From Marinomonas maritima (lineage in GTDB: Bacteria; Pseudomonadota; Gammaproteobacteria; Pseudomonadales; Marinomonadaceae): 64,000 bases of DNA. The DNA is taken from NCBI RefSeq assembly GCF_024435075.2, contig NZ_JAMZEG020000002.1, positions 697,501 to 761,500 on the forward strand, given 5' to 3'. Position 1 is the first letter of the stretch, and every line of letters begins with the position of its first letter. The notes under the pieces were generated by a model that was not told where the DNA came from, did not search any database, and worked only from the letters and a program-made list of their open reading frames with translations. Made by a program: the position numbers and the translations under genes. This document shows, piece after piece, positions 46,253 to 55,957 of this stretch.

Positions 46253-46975
46253 ATGGCTGGAGTAATGCAGGTTGATCTGGGAGATCTTGAAGTGCCAATA
46301 GGGACAAATGTTCAGTTGGAGTTTATTTCTCCTCCAGGGCGTTACATGGTGAAAGTCCTTGGTAATATTCCAAGAAGTTCGCTAATTTTGTCTAGTCCTA
46401 GGTTAAATGGGAAAAATATTCTCGTAAGAGACAGTCAGGTCGTAAATGTTCGATTAATGTTAAGTACGCATGTTTGCGCCTTTTCTAGTAAAGTTGCAAA
46501 AAGCTATATGGAGCCAGCTGCTCACTTGCACATCGCTTACCCAAGCTATGTCGAAACATCTGAAGTTCGTCAGGCTGTTCGAGTTGAGACTCGTTTAATA
46601 TCGAATGTTGAACCAAATAGTTCCGCAACAACAATCAGCGCGGCTTCTTCTTCTATCATTATTGATTTGAGTCTTGGTGGCGCTAAACTGATATCTAAAG
46701 AAGATTTTGGTTCGGTTAACCAGACAATGCGTTTGGTGTGTAGTGTAAAAATAGGGCCTTATAATCATATTCTAAAGCTAGACTGTGAAATTAGGTCGCA
46801 AGAAATTCAAATGCTTGAGCAGGTCCAAGCTGGTTTAGTAGACAATGATTTTTTAACTCGAATGGGCGTGGAATATTTTTATGTCTATGGTATTCGTTTT
46901 GTTGAGCTTGCGAAGGAAGCGGGTATTCCTTTGATGGCATTTATTTTAGATACGCAGCGTAATAGGGCAAAATAA
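46253..46975 (+). CDS. PilZ-domain protein (c-di-GMP-binding, YcgR-like)
   Basis: A 240-residue cytoplasmic protein. The N-terminal half (~1-100) is a YcgR-like beta domain (VPIGTNVQLEFISPPGRYMVKVLG). The PilZ domain starts at the arginine motif RQAVRVET (~104-111), and the second c-di-GMP motif is DLSLGGAKL (~140). Both are intact, so c-di-GMP binding is likely. It follows pdxB by 16 bp and ends at a convergent terminator. A role in motility or attachment is inferred from the family. Confidence 0.87.
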   Translation: MAGVMQVDLGDLEVPIGTNVQLEFISPPGRYMVKVLGNIPRSSLILSSPRLNGKNILVRDSQVVNVRLMLSTHVCAFSSKVAKSYMEPAAHLHIAYPSYVETSEVRQAVRVETRLISNVEPNSSATTISAASSSIIIDLSLGGAKLISKEDFGSVNQTMRLVCSVKIGPYNHILKLDCEIRSQEIQMLEQVQAGLVDNDFLTRMGVEYFYVYGIRFVELAKEAGIPLMAFILDTQRNRAK

Positions 46976-47007
46976 CATTTCAGATATAAAAGCTTCTTTC
47001 TGATAGT

Positions 47008-47033
47008 AAAAACGCCAGCATTAGCTGGCGTTT
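47008..47033. terminator. Bidirectional terminator between the PilZ gene and pntB
   Basis: Stem aaacgccagc / gctggcgttt with a 4-nt loop (atta) between convergent genes. The same stem sequence recurs at 55909-55938. Confidence 0.85.
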
Positions 47034-47072
47034 ATGTTTCACGGGCATAAATACAAATTCTATTTCTATATA

Positions 47073-48473
47073 TTAAGATAGGTGTTTTAACAATGCCTCC
47101 ACGCTTTGTTTGGCATCACCAAATAACATGCGTGTATTCTCTTTGAAAAATAGAGGGTTTTCAACACCAGCATAACCTCGGCTCATACCGCGCTTAAGGA
47201 CAATAGTTTGTTTGCCATGCCATGGCTCTAATACCGGCATGCCGGCAATAGGGCTGTCTGGTTCTTCATTGGCGGCTGGATTAACAATGTCGTTTGCACC
47301 TATAACAATAGACACATCAACATTTTTAAAGTCACCGTTGATTTCATCCATTTCGTAAACAATATCATAAGGCACTCTTGCTTCAGCTAGCAACACATTC
47401 ATGTGTCCCGGCATACGTCCAGCGACAGGGTGGATGCCAAAGCGAACATTTACGCCTTTGTCTTGAAGCTTCTTCGTAATCTCATAAACCGTGTGCTGGG
47501 CTTGAGCAACAGCCATGCCGTAGCCTGGTAAGATCATCACTTCTTTGGCATCAGCCAGTGCTTGAGCCGCTTCTTCTGCTTGAATTTCGATAATGCTTCC
47601 CTGATTTCCTGTGGATGCATTGGCGGATGCTTTAGTTGGTTTGCCGCCACCAATGCCGCCGAGGATGACATTGAGGAATTTACGATTCATTGCACGACAC
47701 ATGATGTAGCTTAAAATAGCACCACTGCTACCTACTAATGCACCGATAACGATAAGTAGGTCATTGCCTAGCATAAAGCCCATTGCAGCGGCGGCCCATC
47801 CTGAATAACTGTTAAGCATAGAAACCACAACAGGCATATCTGCACCACCAATGGCAACAACCAAATGCGCACCAAATAGCAAAGCGAGTAGGGTAATAAT
47901 AGCTAAGTAATTGATGCCTTCTTCGGCACCCGCTTGAGCAAATTGAATAATCAAATAGACTTCAGCGATACAGATAAATAGGTTTAGTAGGTGGCGTGCC
48001 GGTAACCTCAGTGGTTTGCCAGATACTTTTCCACTTAGCTTTAAATAAGCGACGAGTGAGCCAGTAAAAGTCACTGCGCCGATGAAAATACCTAGGGCCG
48101 TTTCAACATCGTGAATGCGTTGTGCGACTAGAGAGTCGTATTCCCCATGACTTAATGCATTAGCAAACCCAACAAATACAGCGGCTAAACCAACTAAGCT
48201 GTGCAGTATGGCTACAAGCTCAGGCATTTTTGTCATTTCAACGCGTTTTGCTAGTAACCAACCAATAAGGCTGCCAGGGACAATCCCCAGTAAAAGTAAT
48301 GGGTAGTTATCGGTTACAGCGCCAGTAATGGTAACGACGATTGCTAGCATCATTCCTAGCATACCGTAAATATTTCCACGTCTAGCGCTTTCTTGATGGC
48401 TCAATCCGGCTAAGGCCATGATAAACAACGCGCTTGCCCCTATATAGGCGGCTGTCATTATTCCGAAATTCAT
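47073..48473 (-). CDS. pntB: NAD(P) transhydrogenase, beta subunit
   Basis: Membrane and NADP-binding subunit of the proton-translocating transhydrogenase (466 residues). The first ~260 residues have about nine hydrophobic segments. The C-terminal NADP domain (~295-466) has VMILPGYGMAVAQAQHTVYEI, GIHPVAGRMPGHMNVLLAEA and IVIGANDIVNPAANEEPDSPIAGMPVLE, followed by VLKRGMSRGYAGVENPLF. It lies 10 bp after pntA. Confidence 0.95.
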   Translation of the reverse strand: MNFGIMTAAYIGASALFIMALAGLSHQESARRGNIYGMLGMMLAIVVTITGAVTDNYPLLLLGIVPGSLIGWLLAKRVEMTKMPELVAILHSLVGLAAVFVGFANALSHGEYDSLVAQRIHDVETALGIFIGAVTFTGSLVAYLKLSGKVSGKPLRLPARHLLNLFICIAEVYLIIQFAQAGAEEGINYLAIITLLALLFGAHLVVAIGGADMPVVVSMLNSYSGWAAAAMGFMLGNDLLIVIGALVGSSGAILSYIMCRAMNRKFLNVILGGIGGGKPTKASANASTGNQGSIIEIQAEEAAQALADAKEVMILPGYGMAVAQAQHTVYEITKKLQDKGVNVRFGIHPVAGRMPGHMNVLLAEARVPYDIVYEMDEINGDFKNVDVSIVIGANDIVNPAANEEPDSPIAGMPVLEPWHGKQTIVLKRGMSRGYAGVENPLFFKENTRMLFGDAKQSVEALLKHLS

Positions 48474-48483
48474 TGTTTATCTC

Positions 48484-50052
48484 CTATTTGCGAAACATTT
48501 TTAGCATACGGTGTGTAACAGCGAAGCCGCCCACAATATTGATACTGGTGATAAAGATCGCCAGTGCAGCCAAAATAGAAACGATGGGGTTGTCACTAGA
48601 TACTTGTGTTATAGCGCCAATAACAATGATGCTGCTGATGGCATTTGTGACACTCATTAGTGGTGTATGGAGAGAGTGACTAACCCCCCAAACGACCATG
48701 TATCCAACAAAGCACGACAATACAAAAACGGTCATGTGAGCCATGAACTCCGCTGGTGCAATAGAACCTAAACCGAGTAATAGCGCCCCCGTAATAATTA
48801 CTGGTACAAGAAAACCAAAAGCACTGGGCTTTTTGGTCTTTGCTTTTTCCTCTGCCTTTGTTGGCTGTCGTTGTTCGGTAACGTCCGTTTTTGGAGCGGC
48901 GGAAAGTCGAGGTGCTGGTGGTGGCCAAGTAATATTGCCTTGTTTGACAACGGTTGCACCACGAATAACGTCGTCTTCCATGTTTAGCACTATTTGACCG
49001 TCTTTTTCTGGGCATAGCTCAGTCAATAAGTGGAAGATGTTGGTCGCGAACAATTGGCTTGATTGAGCCGCCATGCGGCTAGGTAAATTGGTGTAACCGA
49101 CTATAGATACGCCATGGACATCAATTACTTTGTTGGCTTGAGTTAAGCGGCAGTTGCCGCCTGTTTCAGCTGCAAGATCGACAATAACGCTGCCCGGTTT
49201 CATGGAGCGCACCATTTCTTCTGTTATTAGCTCTGGTGCTGTTTTGCCGGGGATTAATGCCGTCGTTATAATGATGTCGACGTCTTTTGCTTGTTCTGCA
49301 AATAATGTCATTTCAGCGGCGATGAACTCGGTGCTCATTGTTTTTGCGTAACCGCCTTCACCACTGCCATCTTCATCGCTGAAGTCTAGTAGCAGAAACT
49401 CGGCGTTCATGCTCTCGACTTGCTCTTTTACTTCCGGACGAGTGTCGAACGCTCGAACGATCGCCCCCATACTTTTGGCAGCACCAATCGCAGCTAAACC
49501 TGCAACGCCGGCGCCAATGACCAATACTTTAGCTGGTGGTACTTTACCCGCAGCAGTGATTTGACCTGTGAAAAAACGCCCGAAGTGTTGAGCTGCTTCC
49601 ACAACCGCTCGGTAGCCGGCAATGTTTGCCATAGAGCTAAGAACGTCCATTTTTTGTGCCCGCGAAATGCGTGGAATGGCATCTAGTGCGATGGCATTGG
49701 TGCCGCGCTCAGCTAATTGTTGTAGCTTGTTCGCGTTTTGAGCTGGGTGCATAAGGCTGATCAGGGTCTGGTTGCTTCCTAATAGCTCAATGCCATAAAA
49801 CCCAAACTCTGGATGCTCTACAGGGGGGCGAACTTTTATCAATACATCTGCTTCATGCCATAGTTGCTTGGTATCCTTCGTTACTTCGACTCCAGCATCT
49901 ATATAGGCTTCGTCCGAGTATGATGCAGCAACACCCGCACCACTTTCTATCATAATATCAAACCCTAGTTGCTTCACTCTTGAAGCAACAGAGGGTGTCA
50001 TCGCGACTCTTAATTCGCCTTCTTCTATCTCTTTCGGGATTCCGATTTTCAT
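48484..50052 (-). CDS. pntA: NAD(P) transhydrogenase, alpha subunit
   Basis: NAD-binding subunit (522 residues). The alanine-dehydrogenase-like domain I covers ~1-380: MKIGIPKEIEEGELRVAMTP, LISLMHPAQN, VLVIGAGVAGLAAIGAAKSMGAIVRAFDTRPEVKEQVESM. A charged linker (TEQRQPTKAEEKAKTKKP) leads to about four hydrophobic segments at the C-terminus, as in the fused E. coli-type PntA. With PntB it uses the proton gradient to make NADPH. The only other gene nearby on this strand is pntB. Confidence 0.95.
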   Translation of the reverse strand: MKIGIPKEIEEGELRVAMTPSVASRVKQLGFDIMIESGAGVAASYSDEAYIDAGVEVTKDTKQLWHEADVLIKVRPPVEHPEFGFYGIELLGSNQTLISLMHPAQNANKLQQLAERGTNAIALDAIPRISRAQKMDVLSSMANIAGYRAVVEAAQHFGRFFTGQITAAGKVPPAKVLVIGAGVAGLAAIGAAKSMGAIVRAFDTRPEVKEQVESMNAEFLLLDFSDEDGSGEGGYAKTMSTEFIAAEMTLFAEQAKDVDIIITTALIPGKTAPELITEEMVRSMKPGSVIVDLAAETGGNCRLTQANKVIDVHGVSIVGYTNLPSRMAAQSSQLFATNIFHLLTELCPEKDGQIVLNMEDDVIRGATVVKQGNITWPPPAPRLSAAPKTDVTEQRQPTKAEEKAKTKKPSAFGFLVPVIITGALLLGLGSIAPAEFMAHMTVFVLSCFVGYMVVWGVSHSLHTPLMSVTNAISSIIVIGAITQVSSDNPIVSILAALAIFITSINIVGGFAVTHRMLKMFRK

Positions 50053-50583
50053 ATTAATGCCGTTTATATCTGTTAAGGTTAGCCTAAATATTCACCCATC
50101 AATGTCTGGAAAATATTGCCCTTGTTTTCTACTTTGCTGTGCGCGTACGAAGTGAGGACAATTAAAAACCAGCTACCTAACATAATATTGCATGCTAGCG
50201 TCAACAGTGGTTGTCATAACGACGCATTATTGTTAGCTGAATGCTTGATTTTTTCTTTAAAAAAGGATTTGAATTAGCTTGTCTTTTTTGCTGTTTTTGG
50301 CGGGTATCTAGCGTTATAAAATGTCGTAATGAGATAAGTGAGGGGTAGAGAGATATGCGATCCTACGACATTGAACACCATATATGACCCAAGATAACGT
50401 GTCTGAGTTGCAACGTTTGCTGATAATGAGCAGGTTGCGGCATCACCCATAACTCAGTGTTTATTGATTTTTGGTGCAGATGTCAGTGTATGCTTTATTT
50501 CAATAAGTAATATAACAAAAGTAACACTTCCGCTTGAGTATGACTGACCTCATGCCTAGGTGGTGGTTGGAGGAGTTATTATA
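50053..50583. other. Divergent control region between pntA and the formate dehydrogenase genes
   Basis: About 530 bp with no gene seen. It should carry the pntAB promoter and the fds promoter. A perfect 9-bp inverted repeat, aatgtcgta (50320-50328) and tacgacatt (50364-50372), has a centre-to-centre spacing of 44 bp and could bind a dimeric regulator. The fdsG ribosome binding site is GGAGGAG at 50568-50574. Confidence 0.5.
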
Positions 50584-51081
50584 ATGACCACACCGAGATT
50601 CGTGACTTGGGAACCTTCCATCGCGCAAACCATAATCGACGAATTCAAAGCAAAACCTGGAGCATTGCTGCCGCTTCTGCACGCTATCCAAGATCGTTTT
50701 TCATATATTCCTGAAGACGCTGTGGCGTTAATCGCTGGGGCATTAAAATTGAGTCGTGCAGAAGTGCATGGTGTTATCAGTTTTTATCATCATTTCCGTA
50801 CTAAACAGCCTGGTCGTCATATAGTTGAAATTTGCCGTGCAGAAGCCTGTCAGTCTGTAGGGGCGCGTGGATTGGAAGCTTACGCAAAGAGTGCGCTAGG
50901 TGTGCAATATCATCAAACTACAGCAGATAATAATATTACCTTAGAGCCTGTTTACTGCTTGGGAAATTGCAGTTGTGGTCCATCCGTTCGTGTTGGAAAT
51001 GAGGTTTACGCAGAAGTCGATTCACGACGCTTTGATGAGTTAGTGAATAGTCTAAAAACAGAGCGAGTGGAGATTCTTTAA
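50584..51081 (+). CDS. fdsG: NAD-dependent formate dehydrogenase, gamma subunit (NuoE-like)
   Basis: [2Fe-2S] electron-transfer subunit of the soluble, NAD-linked molybdenum formate dehydrogenase. The start is the ATG at 50584 (MTTPRFVTW), correctly spaced from GGAGGAG; the product has 165 residues. The NuoE-type fold is seen in LLPLLHAIQDRFSYIPEDAVALIA, and the cluster ligands in CRAEACQSVGARGLE and YCLGNCSCGPSVRV. The stop overlaps the fdsB start codon by one base (TAATG). Confidence 0.92.
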   Translation: MTTPRFVTWEPSIAQTIIDEFKAKPGALLPLLHAIQDRFSYIPEDAVALIAGALKLSRAEVHGVISFYHHFRTKQPGRHIVEICRAEACQSVGARGLEAYAKSALGVQYHQTTADNNITLEPVYCLGNCSCGPSVRVGNEVYAEVDSRRFDELVNSLKTERVEIL

Positions 51082-52655
51082 TGACATATTGTATCCATGT
51101 TCCTTCCGATACAACCGCGAAAGCGCTAGGGGCAGACCGTGTCGCTCGCTTAGTTGAATTTTTTGCCGAAGAGCACAAACTCGATATGAAAGTGAGTCGC
51201 AATAGTACTCGTGGCTTATACTGGATCGAACCACTTGTCGAAGTGGACACGGAAGAAGGGCGCTATGGCTTTGGACCGGTAAAAGAGGGTGATATTGAAT
51301 CATTGTTCACCGCTGAATTTTGGAAAGGCAATGTCGATCACCCTTTGGCTTTAGGCTTGGTTGAGGAAATCCCTTATTTAAAACGCCAAGAGCGCTTCAC
51401 TTTCTCTCGACTTGGTATTACTGATCCATTGTCATTAGAAGACTATAAAGCCAATGATGGTTTTAAAGGTTTGGAAAATGCGATTAGACTTTCGTCACAA
51501 CAAATTGTTGATGCGGTAAAAGAATCTGGGCTACGTGGACGTGGTGGTGCCGCTTTTCCAACAGGCATTAAGTGGCAGACGGTGCTAAACGTTGAATCAC
51601 CGAAAAATCAAAAATACATCGTATGTAATGCCGATGAAGGTGACTCAGGCACCTTTGCAGATCGTTTGGTCATGGAATGTGATCCGTTCATGCTTATCGA
51701 GGGTATGGTTATTGCGGGTCTTGCTGTTGGTGCCACGCAGGGCTACATATACTGTCGATCCGAATATCCACTTTCAATTGAAAACCTAAATCAAGCGATC
51801 AAAACTGCTTACGAAAACAGTTTTTTGGGTGCGAACATTTTAGGGAGTAACAACCACTTTGACCTAGAAGTGCGTATGGGAGCTGGCGCTTATATTTGTG
51901 GTGAGGAAACCTCACTACTAGAAAGCCTTGAAGGTAAGCGTGGCCTAGTACGTGCGAAGCCACCATTACCTGCAATTGTCGGTTTATTTGGTCAGCCAAC
52001 GGTTGTGAATAATGTTCTGTCTTTAGCAGCGATCCCATTCATCATGGATAAAGGAGCTAAAGCGTATGCGGATGTTGGTGTTGGCCGCTCGCGCGGTACG
52101 CTACCTTTCCAATTAACCGGCAACGTAAAGTTTGGTGGTTTGGTGGAATTGGCATTTGGTCCTACACTTAATGAGTTAATGTACGATTTCGGTGGCGGTA
52201 CACGCAGTGGTCGTCCGCTACGAGCGGTTCAAGTTGGGGGGCCATTGGGCGCATACCTTCACGAAAGTCAGTGGGATACTTCATTGGGCTACGAAGAGTT
52301 TGCTCAAAAAGAAGCGGTTCTTGGTCACGGTGGTGTGGTCATGTTTGATAATACTGTTGATATGAGTGAACAAGCTCGTTTTTCAATGGAGTTCTGTGTA
52401 GCGGAATCTTGCGGTAAATGTACTCCATGCCGTATTGGTTCCACTCGCGGTGTTGAAGTTATTGATCGTATTCGTTCTGGTGAAAATGTAGATGGTAATC
52501 TAAATCTGTTAGCTGATCTATGTGAAACCATGGTTGACGGTTCGTTATGTGCTATGGGGGGCATGACACCGTTTCCCGTGCAGAGCGCTATGAAATACTT
52601 TAGAGAAGATTTTGTGAAGAGCACGGTCTCAACGGCAAATACGGAGGAGCTCTAG
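51081..52655 (+). CDS. fdsB: NAD-dependent formate dehydrogenase, beta subunit (NuoF-like)
   Basis: FMN- and NAD-binding subunit that passes electrons from formate to NAD+ (524 residues). An N-terminal region (~1-115) precedes the NuoF domain: FMN-site GLRGRGGAAFPTGIKW, NADEGDSGTFADR, GAGAYICGEETSLLESLEGKRG, and the N3-type [4Fe-4S] ligands in ESCGKCTPCRIG, with a fourth Cys in the MVDGSLCAMG segment. It lies between fdsG and fdsA, with 2 bp before fdsA. Confidence 0.94.
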   Translation: MTYCIHVPSDTTAKALGADRVARLVEFFAEEHKLDMKVSRNSTRGLYWIEPLVEVDTEEGRYGFGPVKEGDIESLFTAEFWKGNVDHPLALGLVEEIPYLKRQERFTFSRLGITDPLSLEDYKANDGFKGLENAIRLSSQQIVDAVKESGLRGRGGAAFPTGIKWQTVLNVESPKNQKYIVCNADEGDSGTFADRLVMECDPFMLIEGMVIAGLAVGATQGYIYCRSEYPLSIENLNQAIKTAYENSFLGANILGSNNHFDLEVRMGAGAYICGEETSLLESLEGKRGLVRAKPPLPAIVGLFGQPTVVNNVLSLAAIPFIMDKGAKAYADVGVGRSRGTLPFQLTGNVKFGGLVELAFGPTLNELMYDFGGGTRSGRPLRAVQVGGPLGAYLHESQWDTSLGYEEFAQKEAVLGHGGVVMFDNTVDMSEQARFSMEFCVAESCGKCTPCRIGSTRGVEVIDRIRSGENVDGNLNLLADLCETMVDGSLCAMGGMTPFPVQSAMKYFREDFVKSTVSTANTEEL

Positions 52656-52657
52656 TC

Positions 52658-55528
52658 ATGTTACAGCATTTTGATCCCAAAAAAGATTATGGAACACCTG
52701 TCTCACTGAGTGAAAAGTTAGTGACGCTTGAAATTGATGGTGTTGAGATCAGCGTGCCGGAAGGAACCTCCGTGATGCGAGCGGCCGCCTTAGTTGATAT
52801 CAATATTCCTAAGCTTTGTGCAACGGATAGTTTAGAAGCTTTTGGTTCTTGTCGTCTTTGTGCGGTACAAGTCGAAGGACGCCGTGGGACGCCAGCGTCA
52901 TGCACCACACCGGCAGAACAAGGCATGAAAGTTTGGACCCAAAATGAAAAGCTAGCCAAACTTCGCCGTAACATAATGGAACTGTATATTTCTGATCACC
53001 CTTTGGATTGCTTAACGTGCCCTGCGAATGGTGACTGTGAATTACAGGACATGGCAGGTGCTGTTGGTCTAAGGGAGGTTCGTTACGGTTTTGATGGGGA
53101 AAATCACTTAGATGCTCCAAAAGATACGTCAAACCCATATTTCACCTTTGATGCAAGTAAATGCATTGTTTGTTCACGTTGTGTGCGTGCTTGTGAAGAA
53201 GTTCAGGGTACCTTCGCTTTGACAATTGATGGCCGTGGCTTTGATTCAAAGGTGGCTGCAGGTCAGAATGAATCCTTCTTAGATTCTGAGTGTGTGTCTT
53301 GTGGTGCCTGTGTTCAAGCTTGTCCAACTGCGACATTATCTGAGAACTCTATTATCGAATTGGGGCAGCCGGAGCATAGTGTCGTAACAACCTGTGCGTA
53401 CTGTGGCGTTGGTTGTTCCTTCCGTGCAGAAATGAAAGGTGATCAACTTGTTCGCATGGTGCCAGATAAAGGCGGCGATGCAAATCATGGTCACTCTTGT
53501 GTAAAAGGGCGCTTTGCTTTTGGTTATGCAACACACAAAGACCGTATTAAAACGCCAATGATTCGTGATTCGATTGACCAGCCTTGGAAAGAAGTCGGCT
53601 GGGAAGAGGCTATTTCTTTTGCCGCTAGCCGTTTGAAAGGCATTCAAGCAGAGCATGGCCGTGAAAGTATAGGTGGTATCACGTCTTCACGCTGTACCAA
53701 CGAAGAAACCTACCTTGTACAAAAACTGATTCGTGCCGCATTCGGTAATAACAATACAGATACTTGCGCCCGTGTTTGTCATAGTCCAACAGGCTATGGT
53801 TTAAAACAGACTCTAGGGGAATCAGCTGGAACGCAGACATTTGACTCCATTATGAAGTCAGATTGTGTTTTGGTTATTGGTGCAAACCCAACAGATGCCC
53901 ATCCAGTGTTTGGTTCAATGATGCGTCGCCGTCTACGTGAGGGCGCAAGTTTGATCGTTGCCGATCCACGTGAAATTGACTTATTGAAAACGCCACATCT
54001 AGGTGATGCCGCTCATTTGCCATTACGCCCGGGTTCTAACGTTGCAATGATCAACGCGCTGTCACACGTCGTTATTACTGAAGGCTTGGAAGATACTAAT
54101 TTCATTGCTAAGCGTTGTGAGTCAGATGCTTATGTTAAATGGCGTGCTTTTATCACCGAGTCTCGTAACTCCCCAGAGGAAGTTGAAGAGATTACTGGTG
54201 TGTCAGCAGCAGCCGTACGTGAAGCGGCTCGCACTTTTGCTAAAGCGCCTAATGCAGCCATTTATTATGGTTTGGGAGTAACCGAGCACAGCCAAGGTTC
54301 CACTATGGTTATGGGGATAGCTAACCTTGCATTGGCGACCGGTAACATTGGTCGTGATGGTGTGGGCGTTAATCCATTGCGTGGACAAAATAACGTGCAA
54401 GGCTCTTGTGATATGGGCTCGTTTCCGCATGAGTTGCCAGGTTATCAGCATGTATCTGATCCAGTAGCTCGTGGTCGTTTCGAAGCCGCATGGGGTGTGA
54501 AGTTAGACGATGAGCCGGGCTTGCGCATTCCAAACATGTTTGATGCGGCTATTGCTGGTCAATTCCGCGCCTTATATGTTCAGGGTGAAGATATTGCACA
54601 ATCTGACCCTAATACTCATCATGTTGAAGCGGCTCTAAAAGCATTGGACTGCCTAATCGTTCAGGATATATTTTTGAATGAAACTGCGAAGTTTGCTCAT
54701 GTCTTATTACCCGGTTCTTCTTTCCTAGAGAAGAATGGTACCTTTACGAATGCTGAGCGTCGTATTAACCGTGTACGTAAAGTAATGCCGCCAGTAGCAG
54801 GCAAAGAAGATTGGGAAGTAACCGTAGACCTTGCGAATGCCTTAGGTTATTCCATGAAATATAACCACCCATCTGAGATTATGGATGAGATAGCATCGTT
54901 AACACCAAGTTTCGCGGGTGTAAACTACGAAAAACTTGATAAACATGGCAGCTTACAATGGCCGTGCAATGATGAATTTCCTGTTGGTTCGCCAATTATG
55001 CATGTGGATAGTTTCCCAACGCTTGAAGGTAAAGGTCATTTTGCAATCACTGAATTTGTACCAACTACAGAGCGTGCAAACCGCAAATTTCCATTGCTGT
55101 TAACTACTGGACGTATACTGAGCCAGTACAATGTTGGGGCGCAAACACGACGTACGGATAATCAGACTTGGCATGATGAAGATATTTTGGAGCTTCATTC
55201 TCATGATGCTGAAGAACGAGGTGTCATTAGTGGTGATTGGTTGGGAATCAGCAGTCGAGCTGGACAGACAGTGCTACGAGCACTGATTAGTGATCGTATG
55301 CAGCCGGGTGTGGTATACACCACCTTCCATCATCCAGGAAGTGGTGCAAACGTGATTACCACCAATAACTCAGACTGGGCGACAAACTGTCCTGAGTATA
55401 AGGTCACTGCAGTGCAGGTTGAGAAGGTTTCTCAGCCCTCTGAATGGCAAAAGGAGTTTGTTGCTAATCATCACCGTCAACAAAAATTTCTCTCAGAAGC
55501 CGAACCTGTTAGCGCAAATGGTGAGTAA
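52658..55528 (+). CDS. fdsA: NAD-dependent formate dehydrogenase, catalytic alpha subunit
   Basis: Molybdenum/bis-MGD catalytic subunit that oxidises formate to CO2 (956 residues). The N-terminus is NuoG-like: a [2Fe-2S] site (CATDSLEAFGSCRLCAVQVEG), then DCLTCPANGDCELQ and two ferredoxin clusters (CIVCSRCVRACEE, CVSCGACVQACPTA). The [4Fe-4S] of the catalytic domain is CAYCGVGCSF with a downstream HSCVKG. The Mo-ligand cysteine lies in ARVCHSPT, so this is a Cys, not a selenocysteine, enzyme. The C-terminal MGD domain has TTGRILSQYNVGAQTRR. Confidence 0.95.
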   Translation: MLQHFDPKKDYGTPVSLSEKLVTLEIDGVEISVPEGTSVMRAAALVDINIPKLCATDSLEAFGSCRLCAVQVEGRRGTPASCTTPAEQGMKVWTQNEKLAKLRRNIMELYISDHPLDCLTCPANGDCELQDMAGAVGLREVRYGFDGENHLDAPKDTSNPYFTFDASKCIVCSRCVRACEEVQGTFALTIDGRGFDSKVAAGQNESFLDSECVSCGACVQACPTATLSENSIIELGQPEHSVVTTCAYCGVGCSFRAEMKGDQLVRMVPDKGGDANHGHSCVKGRFAFGYATHKDRIKTPMIRDSIDQPWKEVGWEEAISFAASRLKGIQAEHGRESIGGITSSRCTNEETYLVQKLIRAAFGNNNTDTCARVCHSPTGYGLKQTLGESAGTQTFDSIMKSDCVLVIGANPTDAHPVFGSMMRRRLREGASLIVADPREIDLLKTPHLGDAAHLPLRPGSNVAMINALSHVVITEGLEDTNFIAKRCESDAYVKWRAFITESRNSPEEVEEITGVSAAAVREAARTFAKAPNAAIYYGLGVTEHSQGSTMVMGIANLALATGNIGRDGVGVNPLRGQNNVQGSCDMGSFPHELPGYQHVSDPVARGRFEAAWGVKLDDEPGLRIPNMFDAAIAGQFRALYVQGEDIAQSDPNTHHVEAALKALDCLIVQDIFLNETAKFAHVLLPGSSFLEKNGTFTNAERRINRVRKVMPPVAGKEDWEVTVDLANALGYSMKYNHPSEIMDEIASLTPSFAGVNYEKLDKHGSLQWPCNDEFPVGSPIMHVDSFPTLEGKGHFAITEFVPTTERANRKFPLLLTTGRILSQYNVGAQTRRTDNQTWHDEDILELHSHDAEERGVISGDWLGISSRAGQTVLRALISDRMQPGVVYTTFHHPGSGANVITTNNSDWATNCPEYKVTAVQVEKVSQPSEWQKEFVANHHRQQKFLSEAEPVSANGE

Positions 55529-55642
55529 AGAATAGGCCATTCATGATCGGTAGATTAGAGCGCGATGGTGGGGACTTAACCTCTCTGGTATACCGGTTAT
55601 GATATGGTCATTATAATTAAAGAGTTGCAGTGAGAAATTAAT

Positions 55643-55873
55643 ATGCACCAAAGTGAAGAAGAACATTTAATCGAAATGATTAATCAAATTGCACTTAATA
55701 ATATTAGCGCTGGGGATGAGTCTGCTGTTGCGGATGTTATTGCTGGTCATGTTAAAAAGTTTTGGCCACGGCGTATGAAGGTGATACTTAAGAATTATAT
55801 TGATCAAGGTGGGTCAGAGCTTCATCCTGCCGCCTTGTCGGCTGGAAAGAAGCTCTTTGTGGCAATCGATTAA
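55643..55873 (+). CDS. fdsD: Formate dehydrogenase delta subunit
   Basis: A small 76-residue protein matching FdsD: MINQIALNN near the start, then AVADVIAGHVKKFWPRRMKVILKNYIDQGGSELHPAALSAG. It is needed for assembly or stability of the Fds complex in other bacteria. It is 114 bp after fdsA, and the sulfurtransferase gene (fdsC/fdhD) usually found between them is absent here. Confidence 0.88.
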   Translation: MHQSEEEHLIEMINQIALNNISAGDESAVADVIAGHVKKFWPRRMKVILKNYIDQGGSELHPAALSAGKKLFVAID

Positions 55874-55908
55874 TATCGCAGCGTGTCTCATGAGAGTGGA
55901 TTGATTGT

Positions 55909-55938
55909 TAAAACGCCAGCATAAGCTGGCGTTTTTTT
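55909..55938. terminator. Bidirectional terminator between fdsD and htpX
   Basis: Stem aaaacgccagc / gctggcgtttt with a 4-nt loop (ataa) and a long T-run. The stem is the same as in the terminator at 47008-47033. Confidence 0.9.
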
Positions 55939-55957
55939 TGTGCTGAGTATCGGGCGA

